Source: an uncultured Paracoccaceae bacterium
Lineage (GTDB): Bacteria; Pseudomonadota; Alphaproteobacteria; Rhodobacterales; Rhodobacteraceae
DNA: 64,000 bases
Direction of reading: 5' to 3'
Assembly (NCBI GenBank): GCA_947493335.1
Contig: CANLQO010000003.1
Span: 1-64,000 of the forward strand
The translations under genes and the position numbers were made by a program. Shown one piece after another: positions 33,709 through 41,628 of this stretch; within the stretch, counting starts at the first letter, position 1, and the number at the start of each line of letters is the position of its first letter. The notes beneath the pieces are model-generated. The model did not search any database and was not told the origin of the DNA. It saw only the letters and a list, made by a program, of their open reading frames with translations.

Positions 33709-34038
33709 ATGTCTATCAAAACACTTACACTTGCCGCCGCTGCCGTTGCCCTGACTGCTGGTGCGGCTTCTGCCAACTCTTTCGGCTTTCAGGAAAGCGT
33801 CGAAGATCGCAACAACATCGAGCTGGCTCTGGTGACCGCCGCCGCTGACGGTGTGGTCGAGATCTACAACCTGAAAGCCGGTGAGCAAGGCGCGCTGCTG
33901 GGTGCGACCATGGTCAACGCTGGTGCAAACGATGATGTACGCATCAACATCGGCAACGGTTTCAAGACCGACGTTCTTGCCGTGCTGACCGTGGACGGCC
34001 AGGTCGTGGCATCGGAAGAATTTGACGTCGCACGCTAA
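33709..34038 (+). CDS. Small secreted protein, tandem paralogue 3 of 3
   Basis: 109 aa, differing from paralogue 2 at six positions. Three of those six are in the signal peptide (MSIKTLTLAAAAVALTAGAA). In the mature chain the only changes are Thr to Ser at residue 24, Lys to Thr in VLTVDG and Val to Ala in FDVAR. DNA coding for the signal peptide differs clearly from copies 1 and 2, whereas the distal coding DNA is almost the same as in copy 2, so selection or conversion acts on the mature part. The gene is closed by a strong terminator. The tight tandem set and uniform ribosome binding sites suggest a highly expressed single transcript. Confidence 0.85.
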   Translation: MSIKTLTLAAAAVALTAGAASANSFGFQESVEDRNNIELALVTAAADGVVEIYNLKAGEQGALLGATMVNAGANDDVRINIGNGFKTDVLAVLTVDGQVVASEEFDVAR

Positions 34039-34061
34039 TTGACACCGACGATCAATGCGAG

Positions 34062-34089
34062 GGCCGGTCCTGAAAGGGGCCGGCCTTTT
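34062..34089 (+). terminator. Rho-independent terminator after the secreted-protein triplet
   Basis: Stem GGCCGGTCC (34062-34070) with GGGCCGGCC (34077-34085), 9 bp with one G-U pair, a 6-nt loop, then TTTT. It lies between the third paralogue and the convergent sulfatase-RTX gene. Confidence 0.85.
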
Positions 34090-34096
34090 GCGTGGG

Positions 34097-36694
34097 TCAA
34101 AGGAAGGTCACATCAGGCAGAAGTGCTGCCAGTGTGACGTCAAGGATTACGACCTGCCCGGTCGGCAGCTCAAGGATCACGCGGTCGGTCAGTTCGCTGG
34201 CCTGTCGCGTAACAGCCGCCGCCGCAGTCTCGCCTGCAAGCGCGAAGGAAGGGTCAATGGCAAGCGTGTCGATCCCGGCCTGAAAGTCATTGATCCGCGC
34301 ATCATCGGCAAAACCTGCATCAATCACAAAACTATCGGCATCGGCTCCACCGACCATGCGGGTCAGGTCCGTGCCCGCGATCAGCCGGTCCGCACCCGCA
34401 CCGCCAAACAGCGCCGAAGTGCCACCACGGGCCGAAAGCAGGTCGTCGCCTGATCCTCCGATCAGCCGGGTCAGGACAGCGCCGCCGCCGAAAAGAACAT
34501 CATCACCGGTTCCACCGTTGACGGTGACCTCACCGCTGTAATTTTCGCTGCCGTATATGGTGTCATTGCCCGCCTGCCCAAACAGCATGTCCGCGCCACG
34601 CAACCCGTCGATCGTGTCGTTCCCGGCGCCGCCCAGGATAAGGTCGATCTTGTTCGCGCCGGTGATGTCGTCGTCACCGCTGCCGCCATAGGCAATCAGC
34701 GCGGCACCACTGGACAGGATGACGTCATCGTTGTCACCACCAAGAAGGGTCGCGGTTCCAACCGGACCTGCGGTCAGGTGATCCGCCCCACCACCACCCC
34801 AAGCCGTCGAAGGACCGCCAAAGCCAATGTAGATGTCATCGTCGCCCGCGCCGCCATAGGCGAGGTCAAAGCTACCTGCGCCCGCGTCAATCACATCATT
34901 CCCGGTGCCGCCAAAAAGTGTATCAGTTCCGGCGCCGCCAAAAAGTGTGTCATCCCCCGCGCCGCCATAGGCGAGGTCTGGGTCCAGGGCGGTCAAAATG
35001 GTGTCGTTGCCACCGCCGCCATAGGCGCTATCGGCCCCGCCGCTGGCGTGGATCAGATCATCACCGTCGCCGCCAAAGAGCACATCCGCACCGATCCGGC
35101 TGTCGAGCGTGTCATCCCCGGCGAACCCAAAAAGCGTATCTCCGTTTTCGCTGGCGGTCAGAAGGTTGCCAAGGGCATTGCCCCGCAAGGTCGCACCATC
35201 GGCGAAGACCCGCAGGCGCAAGTTCTCTACATGCGCCGGAAGCGAGGCATCGCCCGCAACGATCAGCGTGTCCGTGCCGCCCAGATAACGTTCATCAATG
35301 TCCACCGTGCCCAAGGCGATGTAGACGTCATCCCCGCCTTTGCCGCGCGCGGCATCTGCGCCGGGGCCAAGGATGAATATGTCCTGCCCCTGCCCACCCA
35401 AAAGCGTATCATCGCCTGCGCTGCCAAAGTGCAGATCGAACCCCGGTGCCGCATCCTGAATGGCGGCGCGGTGGGTTGCGGCGATTGTGGCATGGGCCGG
35501 GTCGTCAATCAGGTTGGTGAGCTGGTTTGGATCACTTTCGATGTGAAACAACCGCTCTGTCCCGTCTTCTTCGCGGATATAGCGGTAGTGATCCGACCGA
35601 TAGGATATCCCGCCATACATCCAGGTCAGTGCCCCAGTGCCCGCAAAGCCGGTGGGATCATCTGACATCAGCGGCAGAAGGCTGTCACCGGATGGCACCG
35701 CGGCAGGGGTCACGCCCGCGAGGTCCATCACGGTTGGGAAAATATCGCCAAGACTGACGGCCGTGTCGATCTGGCGCCCTTCGGTCTGGCCCGCCGTGCG
35801 GATCATCAATGGCGCCCGGCCTGATTGCTCCCAAAGGGTGAACTTGCCCCAGACGCCCCGATCGCCAAGGTGGTAGCCATGATCGGACCACATCACCACA
35901 TGGGTGTCCGCCGCCCCGGGAGAGGCATCAACAGCCGCGATCATCTGCCCGAACAATGCGTCCGCATAGGACACAGAGGCGAGATAGCCATGGATCAGAT
36001 CGACCCAGACGTCTTGTGCCAGCACCTCTTGATGGAAATCGTCGCCTGTCAGCGCATAGTAGAAATCGGCCGCATCGGCAGAGGTTGCGAAATAAGGGAC
36101 GGCAATGTCAGCAGGGTCGTAGAGGTCATAAAACGCCTGCGGCACGATCCAATCGGCGTGCGGGCGATAAAGACCCGCAGCGAGGACAAAGGGATCATCA
36201 TGCGACTGCGCCAAAAAGGCCGAAGCCGACGCCGTCAGAACATCATCGGCCAGCACCAGATCACCGGAGGGCCCGTAGGCGACGCGTTCGACCTCTCCCC
36301 CGTCAGGGACGGTTCCATTGCGAAAGCCAGCGTCGTCCAGTTCTACATCCGTGATCGCCGACAAGGCCGGATCGTTGAGGGTGTGAAAGACCTTGCCCCC
36401 CATGGCGATGTCATATCCCGCCGTGCGGAGTTGCCCGAAAAGCGTGTCCTCTGCCGCGACGACATCAAAAAGCGAGGTGGAATTGTCGATGATGCCCGTG
36501 GTCCATGGGCTTTGCCCTGACAGCGTGGCGGACCGGCTGGGATTGCAAAGTGCAACCTCAGCAAAGGCTTGGGTGAAATTATTCGACTGCGCGGCAAAGT
36601 CATCCAGATGCGGCGTCTTGACCAGATCGCGGTAGCCTTCCCAAGCGCTCAGGGAAAACAGATCATCAATTGAAATCATGACGATATTCGTCAC
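34097..36694 (-). CDS. Sulfatase fused to RTX (hemolysin-type) calcium-binding repeats
   Basis: An 865-aa protein. The N-terminal half is a type I sulfatase like iduronate-2-sulfatase: metal-binding MISIDDL, and the formylglycine motif C-N-P-S-R at residues 50-54 (ALCNPSRSATLSG). YDIAMGGKVFH and WSDHGYHLGDRGVWGKFT carry further active-site residues. From about residue 420 to 800 follow many GGxGxDx(L/I/F)xGGxGxD nonapeptides, typical of calcium-binding RTX proteins, with a C-terminal tail. There is no N-terminal signal peptide, so export by a type I secretion system is expected. The GTG at 36694 is chosen because upstream residues do not fit a sulfatase; an ATG 15 bp later is also possible. 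A secreted sulfatase would suit use of marine sulfated polysaccharides (inference). Confidence 0.85.
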   Translation of the reverse strand: MTNIVMISIDDLFSLSAWEGYRDLVKTPHLDDFAAQSNNFTQAFAEVALCNPSRSATLSGQSPWTTGIIDNSTSLFDVVAAEDTLFGQLRTAGYDIAMGGKVFHTLNDPALSAITDVELDDAGFRNGTVPDGGEVERVAYGPSGDLVLADDVLTASASAFLAQSHDDPFVLAAGLYRPHADWIVPQAFYDLYDPADIAVPYFATSADAADFYYALTGDDFHQEVLAQDVWVDLIHGYLASVSYADALFGQMIAAVDASPGAADTHVVMWSDHGYHLGDRGVWGKFTLWEQSGRAPLMIRTAGQTEGRQIDTAVSLGDIFPTVMDLAGVTPAAVPSGDSLLPLMSDDPTGFAGTGALTWMYGGISYRSDHYRYIREEDGTERLFHIESDPNQLTNLIDDPAHATIAATHRAAIQDAAPGFDLHFGSAGDDTLLGGQGQDIFILGPGADAARGKGGDDVYIALGTVDIDERYLGGTDTLIVAGDASLPAHVENLRLRVFADGATLRGNALGNLLTASENGDTLFGFAGDDTLDSRIGADVLFGGDGDDLIHASGGADSAYGGGGNDTILTALDPDLAYGGAGDDTLFGGAGTDTLFGGTGNDVIDAGAGSFDLAYGGAGDDDIYIGFGGPSTAWGGGGADHLTAGPVGTATLLGGDNDDVILSSGAALIAYGGSGDDDITGANKIDLILGGAGNDTIDGLRGADMLFGQAGNDTIYGSENYSGEVTVNGGTGDDVLFGGGAVLTRLIGGSGDDLLSARGGTSALFGGAGADRLIAGTDLTRMVGGADADSFVIDAGFADDARINDFQAGIDTLAIDPSFALAGETAAAAVTRQASELTDRVILELPTGQVVILDVTLAALLPDVTFL

Positions 36695-36792
36695 AAGCGC
36701 ACCTACTACCAACCGTTGTTCCGTTTTTGGATGGGTTCGCGCGGTGACACAAGGCTGCTGTGCCTTGGGCAGTTTAGAATGGTTCCAAAACC

Positions 36793-36798
36793 TTGACA
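36793..36798 (+). promoter_or_regulatory. Possible -35 element upstream of nfuA
   Basis: TTGACA stands 51 bp before the nfuA ATG. The matching -10 position (CATATC after 17 bp) is poor, so this is only a candidate. Confidence 0.25.
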
Positions 36799-36848
36799 GA
36801 AGGGACTGCCGGGCGCATATCTGAGGCCTGATCCGAAGGGGGCCAAAG

Positions 36849-37412
36849 ATGTTCATTCAGACCGAATCCACGCCAAATCCGGCCACGCTGAAATTCCTGC
36901 CCGGTCAGGCCGTGCTGGAAGTGGGCACCGCCGATTTCCCAACCGCTGAGGCGGCGGAGGCATCACCGCTGGCCAAACGCATCTTTGGTGCGGGCGGCGT
37001 GGCAGGCGTGTTCTTTGGCGTTGATTTCGTCACCGTTACCAAGGCCGAAGACGCCGATTGGGACCATATCAAGCCCGGTATTCTGGGTGCCATCATGGAG
37101 CATTACCAATCCGGCGCGTCGGTCATGGGCGAGGATCACAAGCCCGTCTCTGGCCATGCAGAGCATACCGGCGAGGATGGCGAGATCGTGGGACAGATCA
37201 AGGAATTGCTTGATACCCGCGTGCGCCCGGCAGTGGCGCAGGATGGCGGCGACATTACGTTTCACGGGTTTGAGCGCGGCATCGTTTACCTGCACATGCA
37301 GGGGGCTTGTGCCGGGTGCCCGTCATCCACGCTGACGTTGAAGATGGGGATTGAGAACCTGCTGCGCCACTACATCCCCGAAGTGGTCGAAGTCCGCCCT
37401 GTCGCTGCGTAA
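36849..37412 (+). CDS. nfuA: NfuA/NifU-type Fe-S cluster carrier protein
   Basis: A 187-aa protein with an N-terminal Nfu_N domain (MFIQTESTPNPATLKFLPG; GAGGVAGVFFGVDFVTVTK) and a C-terminal NifU-like domain with the cluster-binding C-x2-C in HMQGACAGCPSSTLTLK near residue 155. It binds a 4Fe-4S cluster and delivers it to apo-enzymes; possible clients nearby are the sdhB clusters. It starts a tightly packed run: nfuA stop and DUF6958 start share one base, and tsaB and the GNAT gene overlap by 4 bp each. Confidence 0.93.
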   Translation: MFIQTESTPNPATLKFLPGQAVLEVGTADFPTAEAAEASPLAKRIFGAGGVAGVFFGVDFVTVTKAEDADWDHIKPGILGAIMEHYQSGASVMGEDHKPVSGHAEHTGEDGEIVGQIKELLDTRVRPAVAQDGGDITFHGFERGIVYLHMQGACAGCPSSTLTLKMGIENLLRHYIPEVVEVRPVAA

Positions 37413-37699
37413 TGGGCGACAAGGTCGAAGTTGAAAACGTCAACGTCCCCGGTCAGGTGACACGGGTCGACGCGGCAAAGTACAACGCGATGAAGGCCGC
37501 GATGATGCAGGTCATGACCGGCGCTGACCCGATGACCGCCAAAGACATCAAAGAGGCCGCAAAGGCGCATCTGCCTGAGGATCTATTTCCCGGAGGCGCG
37601 ACAAGCGGGTGGTGGCAGAAGTCAGTGCAGCTTGATCTGGAGGCCAAGAAGGTCATCCAGCGCCACGACACAAAGCCGCTGACCTTTTCACTGGCATGA
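37412..37699 (+). CDS. DUF6958 family small protein
   Basis: A 95-aa cytoplasmic protein (KVEVENVNVPGQVTRVDAAK; LPEDLFPGGATSGWWQKSV; LDLEAKKVIQRHDTKPLTF). The pattern matches, from memory, the small uncharacterised family DUF6958 with a conserved LFPGG..GWW..AVQLDLE core. It looks like a winged-helix-sized domain but has no known function. It is translationally linked to nfuA and tsaB (1-bp and 4-bp overlaps). Confidence 0.75.
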   Translation: MGDKVEVENVNVPGQVTRVDAAKYNAMKAAMMQVMTGADPMTAKDIKEAAKAHLPEDLFPGGATSGWWQKSVQLDLEAKKVIQRHDTKPLTFSLA

Positions 37700-38352
37700 C
37701 AACCCTTCTGGCGTTTGATACCTCGGGCCCCGCCTGTGCGGCGGCCTTGCTGACTGGCGGTCAGATGGTGACGCGCATTGATGAGATGGCACGCGGTCAA
37801 GCCGAACACCTTGTGCCGATGCTGGAAGAGATGTTGGCGGAACATGGTGTTGAATGGGGTGATCTGGACGGGATCGGCGTCGGCATCGGGCCGGGAAACT
37901 TCACCGGCATCCGGATCAGCGTCGCAGCGGCGCGGGGTCTGGCGCTGGGTCTGAAGAAACCTGCGATTGGGGTGTCGAGCCTGCGCGCGCATATGGCGGG
38001 ACGGTCAGACGCGATTGCCTGTCTGCACGCACCGCGCGGCAGCTACTACGTGCAGGCCTCGGCCATGCATGAAGATAATTCGCCGCGTCTCGTGGGGCCG
38101 AATCTGAACGGTTTTCCTGAAACGCCAAGCCGGGCAGAAACGCCGCTGGTTGGGCCTGCGGCCGCCGAGATCGCCGAAAAATTGAAAGTCGCCAACGTCG
38201 TTGCGCCGCAATACGAGGAGATCGAGGGGATCGGCCGGATAGCAGCGGCGACATTGATGGAAGGTAAGCCACAACCACGCCCTGCCCCACTTTATCTGCG
38301 GGCAGCTGATGCGGCGCCACCACGGGATGCGGCACCGGTTATCTTGTCATGA
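37696..38352 (+). CDS. tsaB: tRNA threonylcarbamoyladenosine biosynthesis protein TsaB
   Basis: ASKHA-fold protein of 218 aa. It partners TsaD in making the t6A37 modification of tRNAs reading ANN codons. LLAFDTSGPACAAALL is the first ATPase-like strand, EHLVPMLEEMLAEHG and GIGVGIGPGNFTGIRIS carry the dimer and TsaD interface residues. The GNAT gene that follows, overlapping by 4 bp, is the usual rimI-like neighbour. Confidence 0.92.
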   Translation: MTTLLAFDTSGPACAAALLTGGQMVTRIDEMARGQAEHLVPMLEEMLAEHGVEWGDLDGIGVGIGPGNFTGIRISVAAARGLALGLKKPAIGVSSLRAHMAGRSDAIACLHAPRGSYYVQASAMHEDNSPRLVGPNLNGFPETPSRAETPLVGPAAAEIAEKLKVANVVAPQYEEIEGIGRIAAATLMEGKPQPRPAPLYLRAADAAPPRDAAPVILS

Positions 38353-38753
38353 CACCCGATCCAGCGGCGCTGGCGGCCACCCATGCGGCGGCCAATCAGG
38401 TTGACCGGGCCTGGGCCACAGAAGAATTCGCCGAACTGCTCCAATCGGGCGCGGTCCTGACCGGGGATGGGCGCAGTTTTGTACTGGGGCGGATCATCGC
38501 CGGTGAAGGCGAGGTGCTGACACTGGCGACGCATCCTGATCACCAGCGCAAGGGGTTGGCTCAAGCGGCATTGGAGGCATTTTGCCGCCAATGCGATGCG
38601 GTGTTTCTGGAAGTTGCAGCCGATAACCTGCCCGCGCGGGCGCTTTACCAAAAGGCCGGCTTCCAACAGGTCGGCACGCGCCCGGACTACTACAAACGGG
38701 CGAATCAACCCGCCGTCGACGCGCTGGTTCTGCAACGTAAAGCGGCGGGCTGA
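38349..38753 (+). CDS. GNAT N-acetyltransferase, RimI-like
   Basis: A 134-aa acetyltransferase. The acetyl-CoA pyrophosphate loop is present as HPDHQRKGLAQAALEAF (the R/Q-x-x-G-x-G/A pattern), followed by VFLEVAADNLPARALYQKAG, the strand and Tyr typical of RimI. RimI acetylates the N terminus of ribosomal protein S18. The position directly after tsaB is the classical rimI location. The N-terminal third is shortened compared with E. coli RimI (148 aa), so substrate identity is not assured. Confidence 0.82.
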   Translation: MTPDPAALAATHAAANQVDRAWATEEFAELLQSGAVLTGDGRSFVLGRIIAGEGEVLTLATHPDHQRKGLAQAALEAFCRQCDAVFLEVAADNLPARALYQKAGFQQVGTRPDYYKRANQPAVDALVLQRKAAG

Positions 38754-38758
38754 TCGTT

Positions 38759-38778
38759 TTTTGACCAGCCGGTCAAAA
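38759..38778. promoter_or_regulatory. Perfect inverted repeat upstream of the BMP transporter operon
   Basis: TTTTGACC (38759-38766) and GGTCAAAA (38771-38778) flank a 4-bp centre. No T-run follows in either direction beyond the arms, so an operator is more likely than a terminator. It lies about 180 bp before the binding-protein gene. Confidence 0.45.
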
Positions 38779-38955
38779 GCAAAAACAGGGGGAACTTAGG
38801 GAAACCCGCCGAATTCGCCAAGAATCGGTTGACCCCCGCCGCGCGGCGTTGCCTTATCTTTTGATCGACCGACACCGATCGGCTCGCTTTTTCATGGGGG
38901 TGGCGCGTGTGGATGCACCAATTGCCCCCCAACATAAACGACCTGGGAGATATCA

Positions 38956-39966
38956 ATGACCCTTATGACAAAATTCCTCGGCGCGTCCGCCGCTTTGGCG
39001 CTGACCGCCGGTGCAGCACTGGCCGACGGCCACGGCGCTGATCCCGCGATCATCTTTGACCTTGGCGGCAAGTTCGACAAATCCTTCAACGAAAGCGCCT
39101 TTAACGGTGCCCAGCGTTGGGCCGATGAAACCGGTGGTTCGTTCGCAGAAGTGGAACTGCAGTCGGACGCTCAGCGCGAGCAGGCGCTGCGCCGCTTTGC
39201 CGAAGCTGGCAACAACCCCATCGTGATGGCGGGCTTTGCATTCGCAACTGCACTGGGTGAAGTCGCACCGGACTATCCTGACACCAAGTTCCAGATCATC
39301 GACATGGTGGTGGATGCCGATAACGTCCGGTCCATCGTCTTTGCTGAAGAGCAAGGGTCCTATCTTGTGGGTATGGCGGCTGCCATGGCGTCCGAGACCG
39401 GCACCGTTGGCTTTATTGGCGGTATGGACATCCCGCTGATCCGTAACTTTGCCTGTGGCTACGCACAGGGTGTGAAAGCGGCCAACGCCGACGCCACTGT
39501 GATCGCCAACATGACCGGGACGACCCCTGCGGCCTGGAACGACCCGGTGAAAGGGTCGGAACTGACCATCGCACAGATCAGCCAGGGTGCTGATGTGGTT
39601 TACGCCGCTGCAGGTGGTACCGGTGTGGGCGTGCTGCAGACGGCAGCCGACGAAGGCATCCTGTCGATCGGTGTGGACAGCAACCAGAACTACCTGCACC
39701 CCGGTCAGGTTCTGACGTCGATGCTCAAGCGGGTCGACAACGCTGTTTATGACGCCTTCAGCGCTGGTACGGACCTTGAGCCCGGCTTTAACGTCATGGA
39801 CCTGTCCAACGGCGGCGTCGGCTATGCGGTTGACGACAACAACGCCGAACTGATCACAGCCGAGATGGCCGCAGCCCTTGAGGATGCACAGGCCAAGATC
39901 GCATCGGGTGAGATCATGGTTCACAACTACAACAGCGACGAAACCTGCCCGGCATATGACTTCTAA
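38956..39966 (+). CDS. BMP family ABC transporter substrate-binding protein
   Basis: Periplasmic binding protein of 336 aa with the signal peptide MTLMTKFLGASAALALTAGAAL, cleaved after ALA. The mature chain is of the BMP/PnrA type (IIFDLGGKFDKSFNESAFNG at its start; FAEEQGSYLVGMAAAMAS; GFIGGMDIPLIRNFACGYAQG; YAAAGGTGVGVLQTA). Gram-positive and spirochaete members bind purine nucleosides through Asp and Phe residues in these segments. A nucleoside ligand is likely but not proven. A hairpin after the stop separates it from the ATPase and permease genes, which would allow higher expression of the binding protein. Confidence 0.9.
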   Translation: MTLMTKFLGASAALALTAGAALADGHGADPAIIFDLGGKFDKSFNESAFNGAQRWADETGGSFAEVELQSDAQREQALRRFAEAGNNPIVMAGFAFATALGEVAPDYPDTKFQIIDMVVDADNVRSIVFAEEQGSYLVGMAAAMASETGTVGFIGGMDIPLIRNFACGYAQGVKAANADATVIANMTGTTPAAWNDPVKGSELTIAQISQGADVVYAAAGGTGVGVLQTAADEGILSIGVDSNQNYLHPGQVLTSMLKRVDNAVYDAFSAGTDLEPGFNVMDLSNGGVGYAVDDNNAELITAEMAAALEDAQAKIASGEIMVHNYNSDETCPAYDF

Positions 39967-39990
39967 GTCAGCCTGACAGGCCACAAGACA

Positions 39991-40019
39991 GGGCCGTGCC
40001 AGCAATGGCGCGGCCCTTT
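39991..40019 (+). terminator. Attenuator-like hairpin after the BMP binding protein
   Basis: GGGCCGTGCC (39991-40000) pairs with GGCGCGGCCC (40007-40016), 10 bp with one G-U, followed by only three T. It is probably a partial terminator or an mRNA 3' stabiliser inside the operon. Confidence 0.6.
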
Positions 40020-40039
40020 GCGATCAAGGGGACGGGGAC

Positions 40040-40090
40040 ATGACGAAACTTGCGATTTTGACCAGCGACGCTTGGGGTGAGGCGCGATGA
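40040..40090 (+). CDS. Possible 16-codon leader peptide before the BMP ATPase gene
   Basis: ATG at 40040 with an AAGGGGACGGGGAC ribosome binding site opens the short frame MTKLAILTSDAWGEAR. Its TGA at 40088-40090 overlaps the ATG of the ATPase gene (ATGA). It could couple translation of the ATPase to upstream ribosome flow, or be the remnant start of a lost gene. Confidence 0.35.
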   Translation: MTKLAILTSDAWGEAR

Positions 40091-41628
40091 ACGTCACCTC
40101 AATTGCCCCCGCGATCGAGCTGAAAGGGATCAGCAAGGCCTTTGGCCCGGTGCAGGCCAACAAGGATATCAGCATTCGGGTGATGCCGGGCACGATCCAC
40201 GGCATCATCGGAGAGAACGGCGCGGGCAAATCCACGCTGATGTCGATTTTGTACGGGTTTTACAAAGCTGATAAGGGCGAGATCTTTATCGGCGGGCAGA
40301 AAACCACAATTCCTGACAGCCAGGCGGCCATCGCGGCGGGCATCGGAATGGTGTTCCAGCATTTCAAGCTGGTCGAAAATTTTACTGTGCTGGAAAACAT
40401 TGTGCTGGGGGCCGAGGACAGCGGATTGCTAAAGCCGTCTTTGAAGCGCGCGCGGGCAGAGTTGAAGTCGCTGGCGGATGAATACGGGCTGAATGTTGAG
40501 CCCGACGCGGTGATTGAGGACATTGGTGTGGGGATGCAGCAGCGTGTCGAAATCCTCAAGGCGCTTTACCGCAAGGCCGACATCCTGATTTTGGACGAGC
40601 CCACGGGGGTGCTGACCCCCGCAGAGGCCGACCAGTTGTTCCGCATTCTGGGACGGCTGAAAGAAGAGGGCAAAACAATCATCCTGATCACCCATAAGCT
40701 GCGCGAGATCATGGATATCACCGACACGGTCAGCGTGATGCGCCGCGGCGAGATGACGGCGACGGTGAAAACGGTTGATACCTCTCCGCCAGAGTTGGCA
40801 GAATTGATGGTGGGCCGTAAAGTCTTGTTGCAAGTGGATAAAAAGCCAGCCGAACCGGGTGAGGTCATTCTCGATGTGAAGGACCTGAACGTCACTGACG
40901 ACAAGGGTGTGCATCGCGTCAAGGGCATCAGCTTTCAAGTGCGGGCGGGCGAGATATTGGGCATCGCGGGCGTTGCCGGCAATGGGCAGTCAGAGCTGCT
41001 GGAGGTGCTGGGCGGATACGAGAACGGCACCGGCACAATCACCGTGAGCGGCGAAGAGATTGACCTGACCGGCGCGCATTCAGATGGGCAAAGCCGCCGT
41101 GCGCGCGGGATCGCTCATGTGCCAGAGGATCGGCAACGCGAAGGGCTGATCATGGATTACGCCGCGTGGGAAAACACCGCCTTTGGCTATCACCATGACC
41201 CCAAGTACCAGCGCGGTATTCTGATGGATAATGCGGCCATCAAGCAGGACACCGAGGAAAAGATGGGCCGGTTTGATGTGCGCCCACCGGACCCAAAGCT
41301 TGCGGCCAAGAACTTTTCCGGCGGCAACCAGCAAAAGATCGTGCTCGCGCGCGAGATTGAGCGGAACCCCGACCTGTTGTTGATCGGACAGCCGACGCGG
41401 GGCGTGGACATCGGCGCGATTGAGTTCATTCACCAGCAAATCGTGGCCCTGCGCGATCAGGGTAAGGCGATCTTGCTGGTCTCGGTGGAATTGGAAGAAA
41501 TCCTGTCGCTATCCGACCGGATCGCGGTGATGTTCGACGGCCGGATTATGGGCGAGCGGATGCCGGATGCGACGGATGAAAAAGAGCTGGGCCTGCTGAT
41601 GGCCGGCATGACGAAGGGGGCCGCGTAA
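40087..41628 (+). CDS. BMP-type (nucleoside/sugar) ABC transporter, double ATPase subunit
   Basis: A 513-aa ATPase with two ABC cassettes in one chain, as in RbsA/MglA and BMP transporters. The first has Walker A GENGAGKST near residue 40, and LDEPTGVLTPAEADQLF as Walker B. The second keeps a degenerate Walker A (GVAGNGQSELLEVLGG) with signature SGGNQQKIVLAREI near residue 412 and a QPTRGVDIGAIEFIH D-loop. It energises the two permeases that follow; the stop overlaps the first permease ATG by one base. Confidence 0.93.
   Translation: MNVTSIAPAIELKGISKAFGPVQANKDISIRVMPGTIHGIIGENGAGKSTLMSILYGFYKADKGEIFIGGQKTTIPDSQAAIAAGIGMVFQHFKLVENFTVLENIVLGAEDSGLLKPSLKRARAELKSLADEYGLNVEPDAVIEDIGVGMQQRVEILKALYRKADILILDEPTGVLTPAEADQLFRILGRLKEEGKTIILITHKLREIMDITDTVSVMRRGEMTATVKTVDTSPPELAELMVGRKVLLQVDKKPAEPGEVILDVKDLNVTDDKGVHRVKGISFQVRAGEILGIAGVAGNGQSELLEVLGGYENGTGTITVSGEEIDLTGAHSDGQSRRARGIAHVPEDRQREGLIMDYAAWENTAFGYHHDPKYQRGILMDNAAIKQDTEEKMGRFDVRPPDPKLAAKNFSGGNQQKIVLAREIERNPDLLLIGQPTRGVDIGAIEFIHQQIVALRDQGKAILLVSVELEEILSLSDRIAVMFDGRIMGERMPDATDEKELGLLMAGMTKGAA

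Noticed and set aside
32814-33776. A 320-codon open frame on the minus strand across the first two secreted-protein genes
   Set aside because: It is antisense to three well-supported genes, and its internal repetition simply mirrors the tandem paralogues.
32856-34038. The regular repeat of about 425 bp considered as a CRISPR or satellite repeat
   Set aside because: The repeat unit is a gene plus leader; there are no short direct repeats with unique spacers and no cas genes.
38953-40005. A 350-codon minus-strand frame across the BMP binding protein
   Set aside because: Shadow of the coding strand; translation has no domain character.
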